In this document: piece by piece, positions 8,345 to 15,434 of the stretch | Numbering within the stretch: the first letter of the stretch is position 1 | Layout: every line of letters begins with the position of its first letter | Origin: an uncultured Lachnospiraceae bacterium | Lineage (GTDB): Bacteria > Bacillota > Clostridia > Lachnospirales > Lachnospiraceae | Reading direction: 5' to 3' | Length of the DNA: 32,051 nt | Assembly: GCA_946403625.1 (NCBI GenBank) | Contig: CAMJAP010000027.1 | Span: 1 to 32,051, forward strand | The notes under the pieces: model-generated | Database searches by the model: none | Told to the model about the DNA's origin: nothing | Seen by the model: only the letters and a program-made list of their open reading frames with translations | Position numbers and translations under genes: made by a program

Positions 8345-11137
8345 TTATGAATGTAAAAATTCAAAGCACTTTAATCCGCCTGTTCCATCCCCACGGAATG
8401 TGAGGTACAGGTCCTGCACACCATCCGGTATGCTCAGTTTGGTTTCACAGGCCGTCCAGATATTTGCATTATCCGTCCGGATCGTTCCCAGCACCGGTCC
8501 GTCCCAGGCGGTACGGATTTCAAATACGCCGCGCAGATAACCGATCATCTGAATACGCAGGCCGGTCACGCCCTTGCAGAGGAAACTGCGATAGCCCATC
8601 GTCGCTCCGTCACACAGATGCGCGATGTAACTCTCCGCTCCGAAGCCGTCCGCACGATCCTGGATCACTCTGGGAGCACTCTGGTCACCCACATAAATGT
8701 CATGCTTATCCGTGTACAGATGGCACGCAATATATGCCGGGATCTCTCCCACATCCGAAAGCGGTCCGCCGTTCAAGCCACACGAACTCATACGAGCCTG
8801 CGGGATCAAACCGTTTTCATCAAATGCGATCTGCTCCGCGCAAGCCTGTCTGGAGTACCAGTTTGCATTTGTATGCCTATGATAGAAAATATACCACTTT
8901 CCGTCAATTTCTTCAATACTGCCGTGATTATTTGCACCATAAGCCATGGACTGATCTGCCGGCTTACCGTCCGCGATACCCTTATCGCAGTTGCTGATGA
9001 TCACGCCGCCGTAGGTATACGGCCCTTCCGGGCTGTCGGATACGGCATAGCACAGTTCGTGCATCACCTCGGAAGAATAGATAAAGTAATATTTTCCGTT
9101 CCGCTTGCGAATGGACGGCGCCTCAAAGAACGCATGCCCTTCAAACGGAGTGCCTTCCGAATAGCACTTGCCCGGTGCCACAAACTGCGGTGCTTTTTTG
9201 ATGGTAAGCATATCGCTCTCCAGTACCGTCAGCATTGCGCCGTGGCGGCTCTTGTCCGTCTGACCGCAGAAACCGGTAAAGAGATATACCTGTCCGTTTT
9301 CGAACAGTACGCCCGGATCGAACTGCGGCTCATCCCCTTCCTTGTTGCCAAGCAGCGTACCGTCGGGATATTTTACATTGCCCAGGTACTCAAACTTGCC
9401 GGCCGGAGTATCGCATACCGCTACGGATACCACACTTACCTTATCCAGCACATAGTACAGGTAGTAACGACCGTCCGCACCCTGCGCCACGTCCGGTGCA
9501 TACAGGCACATATGCCCGTCCGGATTGAGCGGATCCTGCGTCTTGCGATAGATCACGCCTTCATAACGCCAGTCTTTCAGGTTATATACCGGTGCTGACC
9601 AGCAGATGTAATCGTTTAAGCAGAAGGTCTCGCCGTTAAAGCGGTCGTGGGATCCGTACACATAAACACGGTCGCCGAAGACATGCGGCTCACCGTCGGG
9701 AACATACTCCCAGTTCGGCATATACGGATTGTACACCTGCTTCGGGCGTGCAGCCTCGATGCCGGGTACCGCACCTTCCGATACAAAGTTCATTTCATTA
9801 CGTTCTGCCGTTGTATACGGTTTCCACTCCGGCAGTGCCGATCCGTCCGCATCGTTTCCGTTCGGATCGCCGTATTTTACAAAGTTGGCAACATAGTTTG
9901 CCATCTGTCTTGCCAGATCAAAATGCCGTCCCTGCAGCGGGCGCCAGCATTTCATCAGTGTTTCAAAGAAGAACCACAGATCCACCGAATGGAAACATCC
10001 CGGATGATCATCCCCCGGCATATCCGGTCCGAAGCGGTAATAATACAGCTTGCGGGACGGATCCTTTTTCAGCGCATCGTTAAAGGTGGTCTTTACCGCT
10101 CTTTCCACGGTATTGATGCCGTCCATGATGAACTCATCGGTGGTGTTACCGCTGATGATCGGGCCGTCGATGCAATCGCCGTTGGCAAGCCGCTCTACCG
10201 GATCGCCCACGCAGAACTTGCCGTCCTGAATGCCCACGAACATACCGCGTTCGTCACGGAATCTTGCATATTTATCGCGGATCACGAGCGGATCTAAGGC
10301 ACGCGCCTCTTCCAGCGTCTTTACGCCCAGATATTCAAAGAAATCCGCGCCTTTCTTTTCTGCCTTATCCAGTGTTGCCGGAAAGAAAATATCAATGTCC
10401 GGCGAGCCCGGCAAAAACTTTGCCCGCTCAACTTCCTCTTTGGTGAAGCGGATGATACCGCTGTAGATCAAAGCGCCCTTGATCAGCCCGAAGTTTTCCT
10501 TACAGGTGATCTGGTTCATAACGCTGGCACCGCCGGCCGACTGTCCCGCGATCGTGATACGATCCGGATCACCGCCGAATGCCGCGATGTTTCTCGCTAC
10601 CCAGCGCAGACCTGCCTGCTGGTCCAAAAATCCGAAATTGCCCGGTGCCTCCGGTGCTTCCGCCGTGATCTCGGGATGGGATAAAAATCCCAGCGCACCC
10701 AGACGATAGTTCACGCTGACGACGATGATACCGCGGGAGGCCAGACGCTCTCCGTCAAACTCCATCTCTGCGGTGTAGCCCCACTGGAAGCCGCCGCCGA
10801 AATACCATACCAGTACCGGCAGTTTTTCATCCGTTTTCTTTGCCGGTGTCCAAACATTCAGATAGAGGCAATCCTCACTCATCGGAATGTCCGGATCCAC
10901 ATGCCATTCTTTACAATAAACATCCGTTCCCAGACCCGGTGTATCCTGAACGGAGATCGGTCCGAACTCAAATGCATCCCGGATACCTTCCCAGTTCTCG
11001 CAGGGCTGCGGTGCACGCCAACGGTTCTTTCCTACCGGCGGTGCCGCAAACGGAATCCCCTTAAACGAGGTGATCCGGGGATCATTGCCCGGCAACCCTC
11101 TTACTTTACCATTCTCTGTAACTGCGATTCTTAACAT
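8345..11137 (-). CDS. Carboxylesterase type B - GH43 - CBM6-like fusion enzyme
   Basis: A 930-residue fusion from the ATG at 11137 (GGGGGA lies about 4 bases upstream; an in-frame TTG four codons earlier, at 11149, is a less likely start). Numbering here counts from that TTG. Residues 5-470 are a complete type B carboxylesterase: Ser204 in GQSAGG, Glu339 in NTTDEF, His387 in CFHSVDLW, and the oxyanion stretch YFGGGF. Residues 475-800 are a GH43 five-blade propeller domain: candidate base Asp485 (PDGEPHVFGDRVYVYG), pKa-modulating Asp553 (LYAPDVAQG) and acid Glu676 (FFEAPSIRKRNGKYYF). Residues 805-934 resemble a CBM6-type beta-sandwich ending DLYLTFRGDGTGGLKCFEF. There is no signal peptide, so it should act in the cytoplasm, removing acyl and xylosyl or arabinosyl groups from imported oligomers. 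The exact substrates are inferred. Confidence 0.93.
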   Translation of the reverse strand: MLRIAVTENGKVRGLPGNDPRITSFKGIPFAAPPVGKNRWRAPQPCENWEGIRDAFEFGPISVQDTPGLGTDVYCKEWHVDPDIPMSEDCLYLNVWTPAKKTDEKLPVLVWYFGGGFQWGYTAEMEFDGERLASRGIIVVSVNYRLGALGFLSHPEITAEAPEAPGNFGFLDQQAGLRWVARNIAAFGGDPDRITIAGQSAGGASVMNQITCKENFGLIKGALIYSGIIRFTKEEVERAKFLPGSPDIDIFFPATLDKAEKKGADFFEYLGVKTLEEARALDPLVIRDKYARFRDERGMFVGIQDGKFCVGDPVERLANGDCIDGPIISGNTTDEFIMDGINTVERAVKTTFNDALKKDPSRKLYYYRFGPDMPGDDHPGCFHSVDLWFFFETLMKCWRPLQGRHFDLARQMANYVANFVKYGDPNGNDADGSALPEWKPYTTAERNEMNFVSEGAVPGIEAARPKQVYNPYMPNWEYVPDGEPHVFGDRVYVYGSHDRFNGETFCLNDYICWSAPVYNLKDWRYEGVIYRKTQDPLNPDGHMCLYAPDVAQGADGRYYLYYVLDKVSVVSVAVCDTPAGKFEYLGNVKYPDGTLLGNKEGDEPQFDPGVLFENGQVYLFTGFCGQTDKSRHGAMLTVLESDMLTIKKAPQFVAPGKCYSEGTPFEGHAFFEAPSIRKRNGKYYFIYSSEVMHELCYAVSDSPEGPYTYGGVIISNCDKGIADGKPADQSMAYGANNHGSIEEIDGKWYIFYHRHTNANWYSRQACAEQIAFDENGLIPQARMSSCGLNGGPLSDVGEIPAYIACHLYTDKHDIYVGDQSAPRVIQDRADGFGAESYIAHLCDGATMGYRSFLCKGVTGLRIQMIGYLRGVFEIRTAWDGPVLGTIRTDNANIWTACETKLSIPDGVQDLYLTFRGDGTGGLKCFEFLHS

Positions 11138-11167
11138 ACATTCCCCCAAACAAGACCCTTTTCTCTT

Positions 11168-11208
11168 AAAAAAACGCCCCGCCCGGTTGGGAGACTATCC
11201 CCACCGGG
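11168..11208 (-). terminator. Terminator or attenuator between xylB and the fusion enzyme gene
   Basis: On the minus strand, 18 bases past the xylB stop, CCCGGTGGGGA pairs imperfectly with TCTCCCAACCGGG, followed by CGGGGCG and seven T residues. It lies inside an otherwise continuous minus-strand pentose block, so it may set xylB apart from the genes that follow or act as a partial terminator. Confidence 0.65.
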
Positions 11209-11225
11209 TGAGACGACAGTGTTTC

Positions 11226-12695
11226 TTATAACTGCGGATAGATCGGCTTCAATGCCGGATAAATCTTCTTGAAGGACTGGTATCTCTCTTCGTAACGCTC
11301 TGCCAGTTCCTTCTCCGGCTCTACCGTTCCGATCACCTTTACGATCTTGGCTGCCGCATCTTCTACGGATGCAAAATGTCCGCAGCCGACCGCTGCCAGC
11401 ATAGCGCCGCCCAGTGCCGGACCTTCCTCGCTCTCGATGGAGTCAACGGAGATATTGAATACGTTTGCCATGATCTTTCTCCACAGCGGGCTCTTTGCGC
11501 CACCGCCGCAGATCTTGGTACGCGGGATCACGATGCCGGATGCCTTTGCTACTTCAAAGGAATCACGCAGACCGAATGCCACGCCTTCATAAACCGCCTG
11601 CAGCATATCTGCACGGCTGGTATCCATACTCATACCTACAAATGCGCCTCTTGCCTGCGGATCGTTGTGCGGGGAACGCTCGCCCATCAGATACGGCAGG
11701 AAGTATACATGATTGTTGCCCAGTTCCTTGATCTCGGCCTGTGCAGCTGCAAAATCCTTATCTCTCTGGATATCACCCATCCACCACTGGTTGCAGGATG
11801 CAGCGGAAAGCATGCAGCCCATCAGGTGATATCTGCCGTTTGCATGTGCAAAGGAATGCAGAGCATTCTGCGGATCCACGGAATACTTGTTGGAAGAAAT
11901 GAAGATGGTTCCGCTGGTTCCCAGGGAAATGTTGCAGTCGCCGTCGCCTACCGTACCGGTACCGATCGCTGCTGCCGCATTGTCGCCTGCACCTGCGATC
12001 ACCTTGACATCGGTGGACAGGCCCAGCTGGGAAGCCACATCTGCACGCAGAGTGCCGATCACTTCATAGCTTTCAAAGATCTTTGCCAGCCATTCCGGCT
12101 TCACGCTGCAGATCTCACACATCTTCTCAGACCACTTACGATTCTGTACGTCAAACAACAGCATACCGGAAGCATCGGAAACATCCGTTGCGTGTACGCC
12201 GCTCAGACGATATGCCAGATAATCCTTCGGCAGCATGATCTTTGCGATCTTTGCGAAGTTCTCCGGCTCATTTTCCTTCATCCACAGCACCTTCGGTGCG
12301 GTGAAACCTGCGAATGCGATATTTCCGGTCTCGGCAGACAATACATCACGGCCGATGGTACCGTTTAAGTACTCGCACTCCTTCATAGTACGACCGTCAT
12401 TCCAGAGAATGGCCGGACGGATCACGTTATCCTGTGCATCCAGGCAAACCAGACCATGCATCTGGCCACCGAAGCTGATGCCCTTTACCTTATCTTCATT
12501 GCCTGCGGTCAACTCCTTCAAGCCTGCTACCGACTGCGCAAACCAGTCTTCCGGATTCTGCTCCGACCAGCCCGGCTTCGGGAAACTAATAGGATATTCT
12601 TTGGACACCGTACGAACGATGTGTCCGTTCTCATCCATCAAGATCAATTTTACGGATGATGTACCAAGATCAATACCGACAAAACCTGCTTCCAT
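11226..12695 (-). CDS. xylB: Xylulokinase
   Basis: This 489-residue FGGY carbohydrate kinase phosphorylates D-xylulose to D-xylulose 5-phosphate, the entry to the pentose phosphate pathway. The N-terminal ATPase fold shows GIDLGTSSVK at 7-16. The xylulokinase substrate signature FGGQMHGLV (Met79-His80) and LWNDGR follow, then catalytic Asp238 in GAGDNAAAAIG and the C-terminal GGGAKSPLWRKI adenosine-binding segment. Length is usual for XylB. AGGAGG lies 7 bases before the ATG. It is the first gene of the minus-strand pentose block, with its own extended -10 promoter and a hairpin terminator right after it. The sugar supply would come from the GH43 and GH51 enzymes and, possibly, the isomerase downstream. 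No xylA or araBD is in the window. Confidence 0.95.
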   Translation of the reverse strand: MEAGFVGIDLGTSSVKLILMDENGHIVRTVSKEYPISFPKPGWSEQNPEDWFAQSVAGLKELTAGNEDKVKGISFGGQMHGLVCLDAQDNVIRPAILWNDGRTMKECEYLNGTIGRDVLSAETGNIAFAGFTAPKVLWMKENEPENFAKIAKIMLPKDYLAYRLSGVHATDVSDASGMLLFDVQNRKWSEKMCEICSVKPEWLAKIFESYEVIGTLRADVASQLGLSTDVKVIAGAGDNAAAAIGTGTVGDGDCNISLGTSGTIFISSNKYSVDPQNALHSFAHANGRYHLMGCMLSAASCNQWWMGDIQRDKDFAAAQAEIKELGNNHVYFLPYLMGERSPHNDPQARGAFVGMSMDTSRADMLQAVYEGVAFGLRDSFEVAKASGIVIPRTKICGGGAKSPLWRKIMANVFNISVDSIESEEGPALGGAMLAAVGCGHFASVEDAAAKIVKVIGTVEPEKELAERYEERYQSFKKIYPALKPIYPQL

Positions 12696-12749
12696 TCCAG
12701 AACCTCCTGCGATTTAGAATATTATTGGATTTTAAAAACAATTAGGTTG

Positions 12750-12758
12750 ATTTTACCA
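12750..12758 (-). promoter_or_regulatory. Probable xylB promoter (extended -10)
   Basis: On the minus strand the sequence TGGTAAAAT gives an extended -10 (TGn plus TAAAAT), about 50 bases upstream of the xylB ATG, with no clear -35. The predicted leader is about 45-50 nt. The 100 bases upstream are AT-rich and hold two GTATTC direct repeats (18-base period) that could be an operator, but nothing decisive. I saw no convincing CcpA site. Confidence 0.5.
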
Positions 12759-12856
12759 TAGAACACGCTGTCTCACACCCCATAAAAATACACAAGAATA
12801 CCCGAATTTTTTTGAATACTCTGACGACCACCTAAAATCTGTCGGGGGTGAACCAA

Positions 12857-12884
12857 AAAAGGTGTCCTTTGGGGGACACCTTTT
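12857..12884 (-). terminator. Strong terminator after the ACT-domain gene
   Basis: AAAAGGTGTCC pairs perfectly with GGACACCTTTT around a 6-base loop. On the minus strand it ends in six T residues, 25 bases past the ACT gene stop. It closes the aromatic-acid module and insulates the xylB promoter just beyond it. Confidence 0.9.
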
Positions 12885-12908
12885 AAGTAATCTGAAGTAT
12901 TGATTTTC

Positions 12909-13343
12909 TTACAGTTTGGCGATATCTTCCTGGGTCAGCACCTTGATGCCGGCTCTGGTCAGGGATGCCTCCGCCGTCTTGTGATCGCTCACGCGGAAGA
13001 CCATATACGCCTTATCCAGCGAACTTTCTGCCGAAAGCGCATAGATGTATTCGAGATTGATCTGATTTTCGGCAAATACCTTCAGGATCTGGTTCAGACC
13101 GCCCGGTACGTCCGGCAGTTCCACTACCAGAACGCTGGTCAGCTTGTTGATGTAGCCGGCATCCTTCAGAACCGTGGTTGCCTCATACACATCATCCACG
13201 ATGATACGTACGATGCCGAAACCGTCGGTCTCTGCCAGGGACAGCGCACGCATATTGATCTTGTTCGCTGCCAGGACATCGGTCATCTCACACATCTTGC
13301 CCGGTTTGTTCTCTAAGAAAATGGATATTTGTTTTACGCTCAT
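12909..13343 (-). CDS. Tandem ACT-domain regulatory protein
   Basis: This 144-residue protein consists of two ACT domains (about residues 2-68 and 70-140), with the typical first-strand pattern ISIFLENKPGKM and the second VVELPDVPGGLNQIL. ACT domains bind amino acids; proteins of this two-domain kind usually accompany indolepyruvate oxidoreductase and phenylacetate-CoA ligase genes, as here. The start at 13343 is chosen because GGGGG lies 8 bases upstream and the domain starts at once; an upstream in-frame ATG at 13367 would add eight unconserved residues. A TATAAT box at 13366-13371 gives it its own promoter with a leader of about 15 nt. It probably senses an aromatic amino acid or derivative; no DNA-binding domain is present, so its partner is unknown. 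Confidence 0.9.
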   Translation of the reverse strand: MSVKQISIFLENKPGKMCEMTDVLAANKINMRALSLAETDGFGIVRIIVDDVYEATTVLKDAGYINKLTSVLVVELPDVPGGLNQILKVFAENQINLEYIYALSAESSLDKAYMVFRVSDHKTAEASLTRAGIKVLTQEDIAKL

Positions 13344-13365
13344 GTTTTGTACCCCCTTGCTTATC

Positions 13366-13371
13366 ATTATA
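13366..13371 (-). promoter_or_regulatory. -10 box of the ACT-domain gene
   Basis: TATAAT on the minus strand, 22 bases before the ATG at 13343; an 18-base spacer upstream gives only TTACGA as a -35. It lies just inside the palindromic repeat island, which therefore separates the ACT gene from the paaK transcript. Confidence 0.5.
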
Positions 13372-13390
13372 CTTTCCTATTGTTCCACAT

Positions 13391-13519
13391 CGTAAGGAAT
13401 CCCCCCGCAAGCGGGTCCCCCCTTACGAATATCTCAGGAAACCTTCCCACTTCGTGGGCCCCTTCCTAAGATGTGTCCTCATCCGCCCTTCGGGCACCTT
13501 CCCCCTAAAAGGGGGAAGG
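13391..13519. repeat. Island of three nested palindromes between paaK and the ACT gene
   Basis: Three units lie in tandem. Unit 1: CGTAAGG (13391-13397) pairs with CCTTACG (13421-13427) and encloses CCCGC-AA-GCGGG. Unit 2: ATCTCAGGAA (13431-13440) pairs with TTCCTAAGAT (13463-13472, one mismatch) and encloses CCCAC-TTC-GTGGG. Unit 3: GCCC-TTC-GGGC (13485-13495) is followed by CCTTCCCCC-TAAAA-GGGGGAAGG (13497-13519). Unit 3 occurs again, interrupted, after mecA near 26018. The first two share an outer stem with a GC-rich inner hairpin. No T tract makes any of them a standard terminator. It looks like an interspersed REP-like repeat. Confidence 0.85.
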
Positions 13520-13531
13520 CACATTATGGGT

Positions 13532-14833
13532 TCAGATCTTACGATTATCGATTACGCGTACTGCCTTGCCTTCGCTGCGGGTAATGCTCTTCGGTGCAAC
13601 CAGCGTTACCTTTGCTTTGATGCCCAGCATGCTCTTCATTCCGGCTACCAGGTCGTTCTGGCGCTTGGTGATCTCGTTTACGTTATCGGTAAACATCTCC
13701 GGAGTCATCTCTACATGTACATCCAGCGTATCGTTGTTGTTTACGCGGTCCACGATGATCTGGTAGTTTGCCTGATAACCGTTCTCCAAAAGCACTGCCT
13801 CGATCTGGGACGGGAATACGTTAACGCCGCGGATGATAAGCATATCGTCGGAACGTCCCTTCGGCTTCTCCATCTTTACGTGGGTACGTCCGCAAGGGCA
13901 TTTCTCACGATGCAGCGTGCAGATATCCTTGGTACGGTAACGGATCATCGGGAAGCCCTTCTTGTCGATCGCCGTAAATACCAGTTCGCCCTGCTGGCCG
14001 TCCGGTAATACTTCGTGGGTCTTGGGATCGATGATCTCTGCGATAAAGTGGTCTTCGTTGATGTGCATTCCGTTCTGTGCGCTGCACTCAAATGCCACGC
14101 CCGGTCCGGAAAGCTCGGTCAGTCCGTAAATATCGTATGCCTTGATGCCCAGGGTCTTTTCGATGTCCTTACGCATCTCCTCGCTCCACGCCTCTGCACC
14201 GAAGATACCGGCCTTCAGAGGGATATCCTCCGGAGTGAGCCCCATTTCCTTCATGCTCTCGCCGAGATATGCCGCATAACTGGGTGTGCAGCAGATGATG
14301 GATGCATTGAGGTCACGAATGAACATGATCTGACGCTCGGTATTACCCGAAGACATCGGCACGGTCATACAGCCCACCTTGTGGCTGCCGCCGTTCAAGC
14401 CGGCACCGCCGGTGAAAAGTCCGAAACCGTAAGATACCTGGCAAACATCCTCTTTGGTCGCGCCTGCTGCCATCAGTGCTCTTGCGCAGCAGTCCTCCCA
14501 CAGGTCAATATCGCCCTGGGTGTAGAACGCGATCACGCGCTTGCCGGTGGTTCCGGATGTGGAATGGATACGCACTACGTCTTCCTTGGGTACGCCCATC
14601 AGACCGTACGGATATGCATCCCGCAGGTCGTCTTTGGATAAGAAAGGCAGTTTATGCAGGTCGTCGATGCCCTTGATGTCCTCCGGTGTAACGCCTGCCT
14701 CTTCCATCTTTTTGCGGTAGTACGGTACATTCTCCCATACATGGTGTACCTGCTCTACCAGTTTCTTGCTTTGAATGGCTACGATCTCTTCGCGTGAAGC
14801 ACATTCAATCTCTTTCTGGAAATAATTCTCCAT
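13532..14833 (-). CDS. paaK: Phenylacetate-CoA ligase (AMP-forming)
   Basis: This 433-residue adenylate-forming enzyme activates phenylacetate or related aryl acids to CoA thioesters with ATP. Visible features are the P-loop STSGTTGK (residues 91-98), the YDIYGLTELSGPG motif, the hinge KGRSDDMLIIRGVNVFP that leads into the C-terminal lid domain, and a CPCGRTH cysteine pair. Length matches PaaK of anaerobic Firmicutes and archaea. AGGAGG lies upstream of the ATG, 24 bases past the iorB stop. Next to iorAB it probably converts arylacetates made from aromatic amino acids to arylacetyl-CoA, or runs in reverse to yield ATP. The in vivo direction and acid specificity are inference. Confidence 0.95.
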   Translation of the reverse strand: MENYFQKEIECASREEIVAIQSKKLVEQVHHVWENVPYYRKKMEEAGVTPEDIKGIDDLHKLPFLSKDDLRDAYPYGLMGVPKEDVVRIHSTSGTTGKRVIAFYTQGDIDLWEDCCARALMAAGATKEDVCQVSYGFGLFTGGAGLNGGSHKVGCMTVPMSSGNTERQIMFIRDLNASIICCTPSYAAYLGESMKEMGLTPEDIPLKAGIFGAEAWSEEMRKDIEKTLGIKAYDIYGLTELSGPGVAFECSAQNGMHINEDHFIAEIIDPKTHEVLPDGQQGELVFTAIDKKGFPMIRYRTKDICTLHREKCPCGRTHVKMEKPKGRSDDMLIIRGVNVFPSQIEAVLLENGYQANYQIIVDRVNNNDTLDVHVEMTPEMFTDNVNEITKRQNDLVAGMKSMLGIKAKVTLVAPKSITRSEGKAVRVIDNRKI

Positions 14834-14857
14834 TGGTGAAAAAACCTCCTCTGCGTA

Positions 14858-15433
14858 TTACGCATTCTTTCCCAGTTCGAACGCCTTCTTGTTCATCTCC
14901 AGGAACTTGGCCGGTACCATGGCTTCCATTGCTTTCTGCCAGGCTTCTTCCGGCATGTTGAAATAATGTGACAGTCTGCCCATCAATACGATGTTAACTG
15001 CCTTGGAGGATCCGGCCTGTTCTGCCAGTGCCAGACAATCCAGTGCATCCACTTTTGCTCCGGTGGCTTTCATCTTTGCCACCAGATCCGTCGGATATTC
15101 CTGTGCTCCGGTGATGACCGGCATCGGATCGATCTGCTGGATATTGGTCACGATCTGGCCATCCTTCTTCAGATACGGCAGCCATCTTGCAGCTTCCAGC
15201 AATTCAAACGATACGATATAATCCGCCTCGCCCTTGTCGATTACGGGAGAGTATACTTTCTCGCCATAACGTACATACGTTACTACGCTACCGCCGCGCT
15301 GGCTCATACCATGCACTTCGGAAACCTTTACATCATAGCCTGCGTCCAAAAGCAGTTTGCCCAACAGCTTACTTGCCAACAAAGATCCCTGGCCACCCAC
15401 GCCTACGATCATTACATTCTTAGTCTCACTCAT
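14858..15433 (-). CDS. iorB: Indolepyruvate:ferredoxin oxidoreductase, beta subunit
   Basis: This 191-residue protein is the gamma-domain-like subunit of indolepyruvate oxidoreductase, which with IorA oxidatively decarboxylates aryl pyruvates to aryl-CoA with reduced ferredoxin. The family features are IVGVGGQGSLLASKLLG at the N-terminus and SEVHGMSQRGGSVV after it. The start at 15433 is chosen because AAGGAGG lies 9 bases upstream; a longer frame from 15463 would overlap iorA and adds only basic residues. The iorA stop TGA is one base before this ATG, so the two are coupled. Cytoplasmic, no odd features. Confidence 0.95.
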   Translation of the reverse strand: MSETKNVMIVGVGGQGSLLASKLLGKLLLDAGYDVKVSEVHGMSQRGGSVVTYVRYGEKVYSPVIDKGEADYIVSFELLEAARWLPYLKKDGQIVTNIQQIDPMPVITGAQEYPTDLVAKMKATGAKVDALDCLALAEQAGSSKAVNIVLMGRLSHYFNMPEEAWQKAMEAMVPAKFLEMNKKAFELGKNA

Positions 15434-15434
15434 T

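Noticed and set aside
12696-12856. CcpA cre site upstream of xylB
   Set aside because: I found no stretch close to the cre consensus; a GTATTC direct repeat is the only notable element and is too weak to call.
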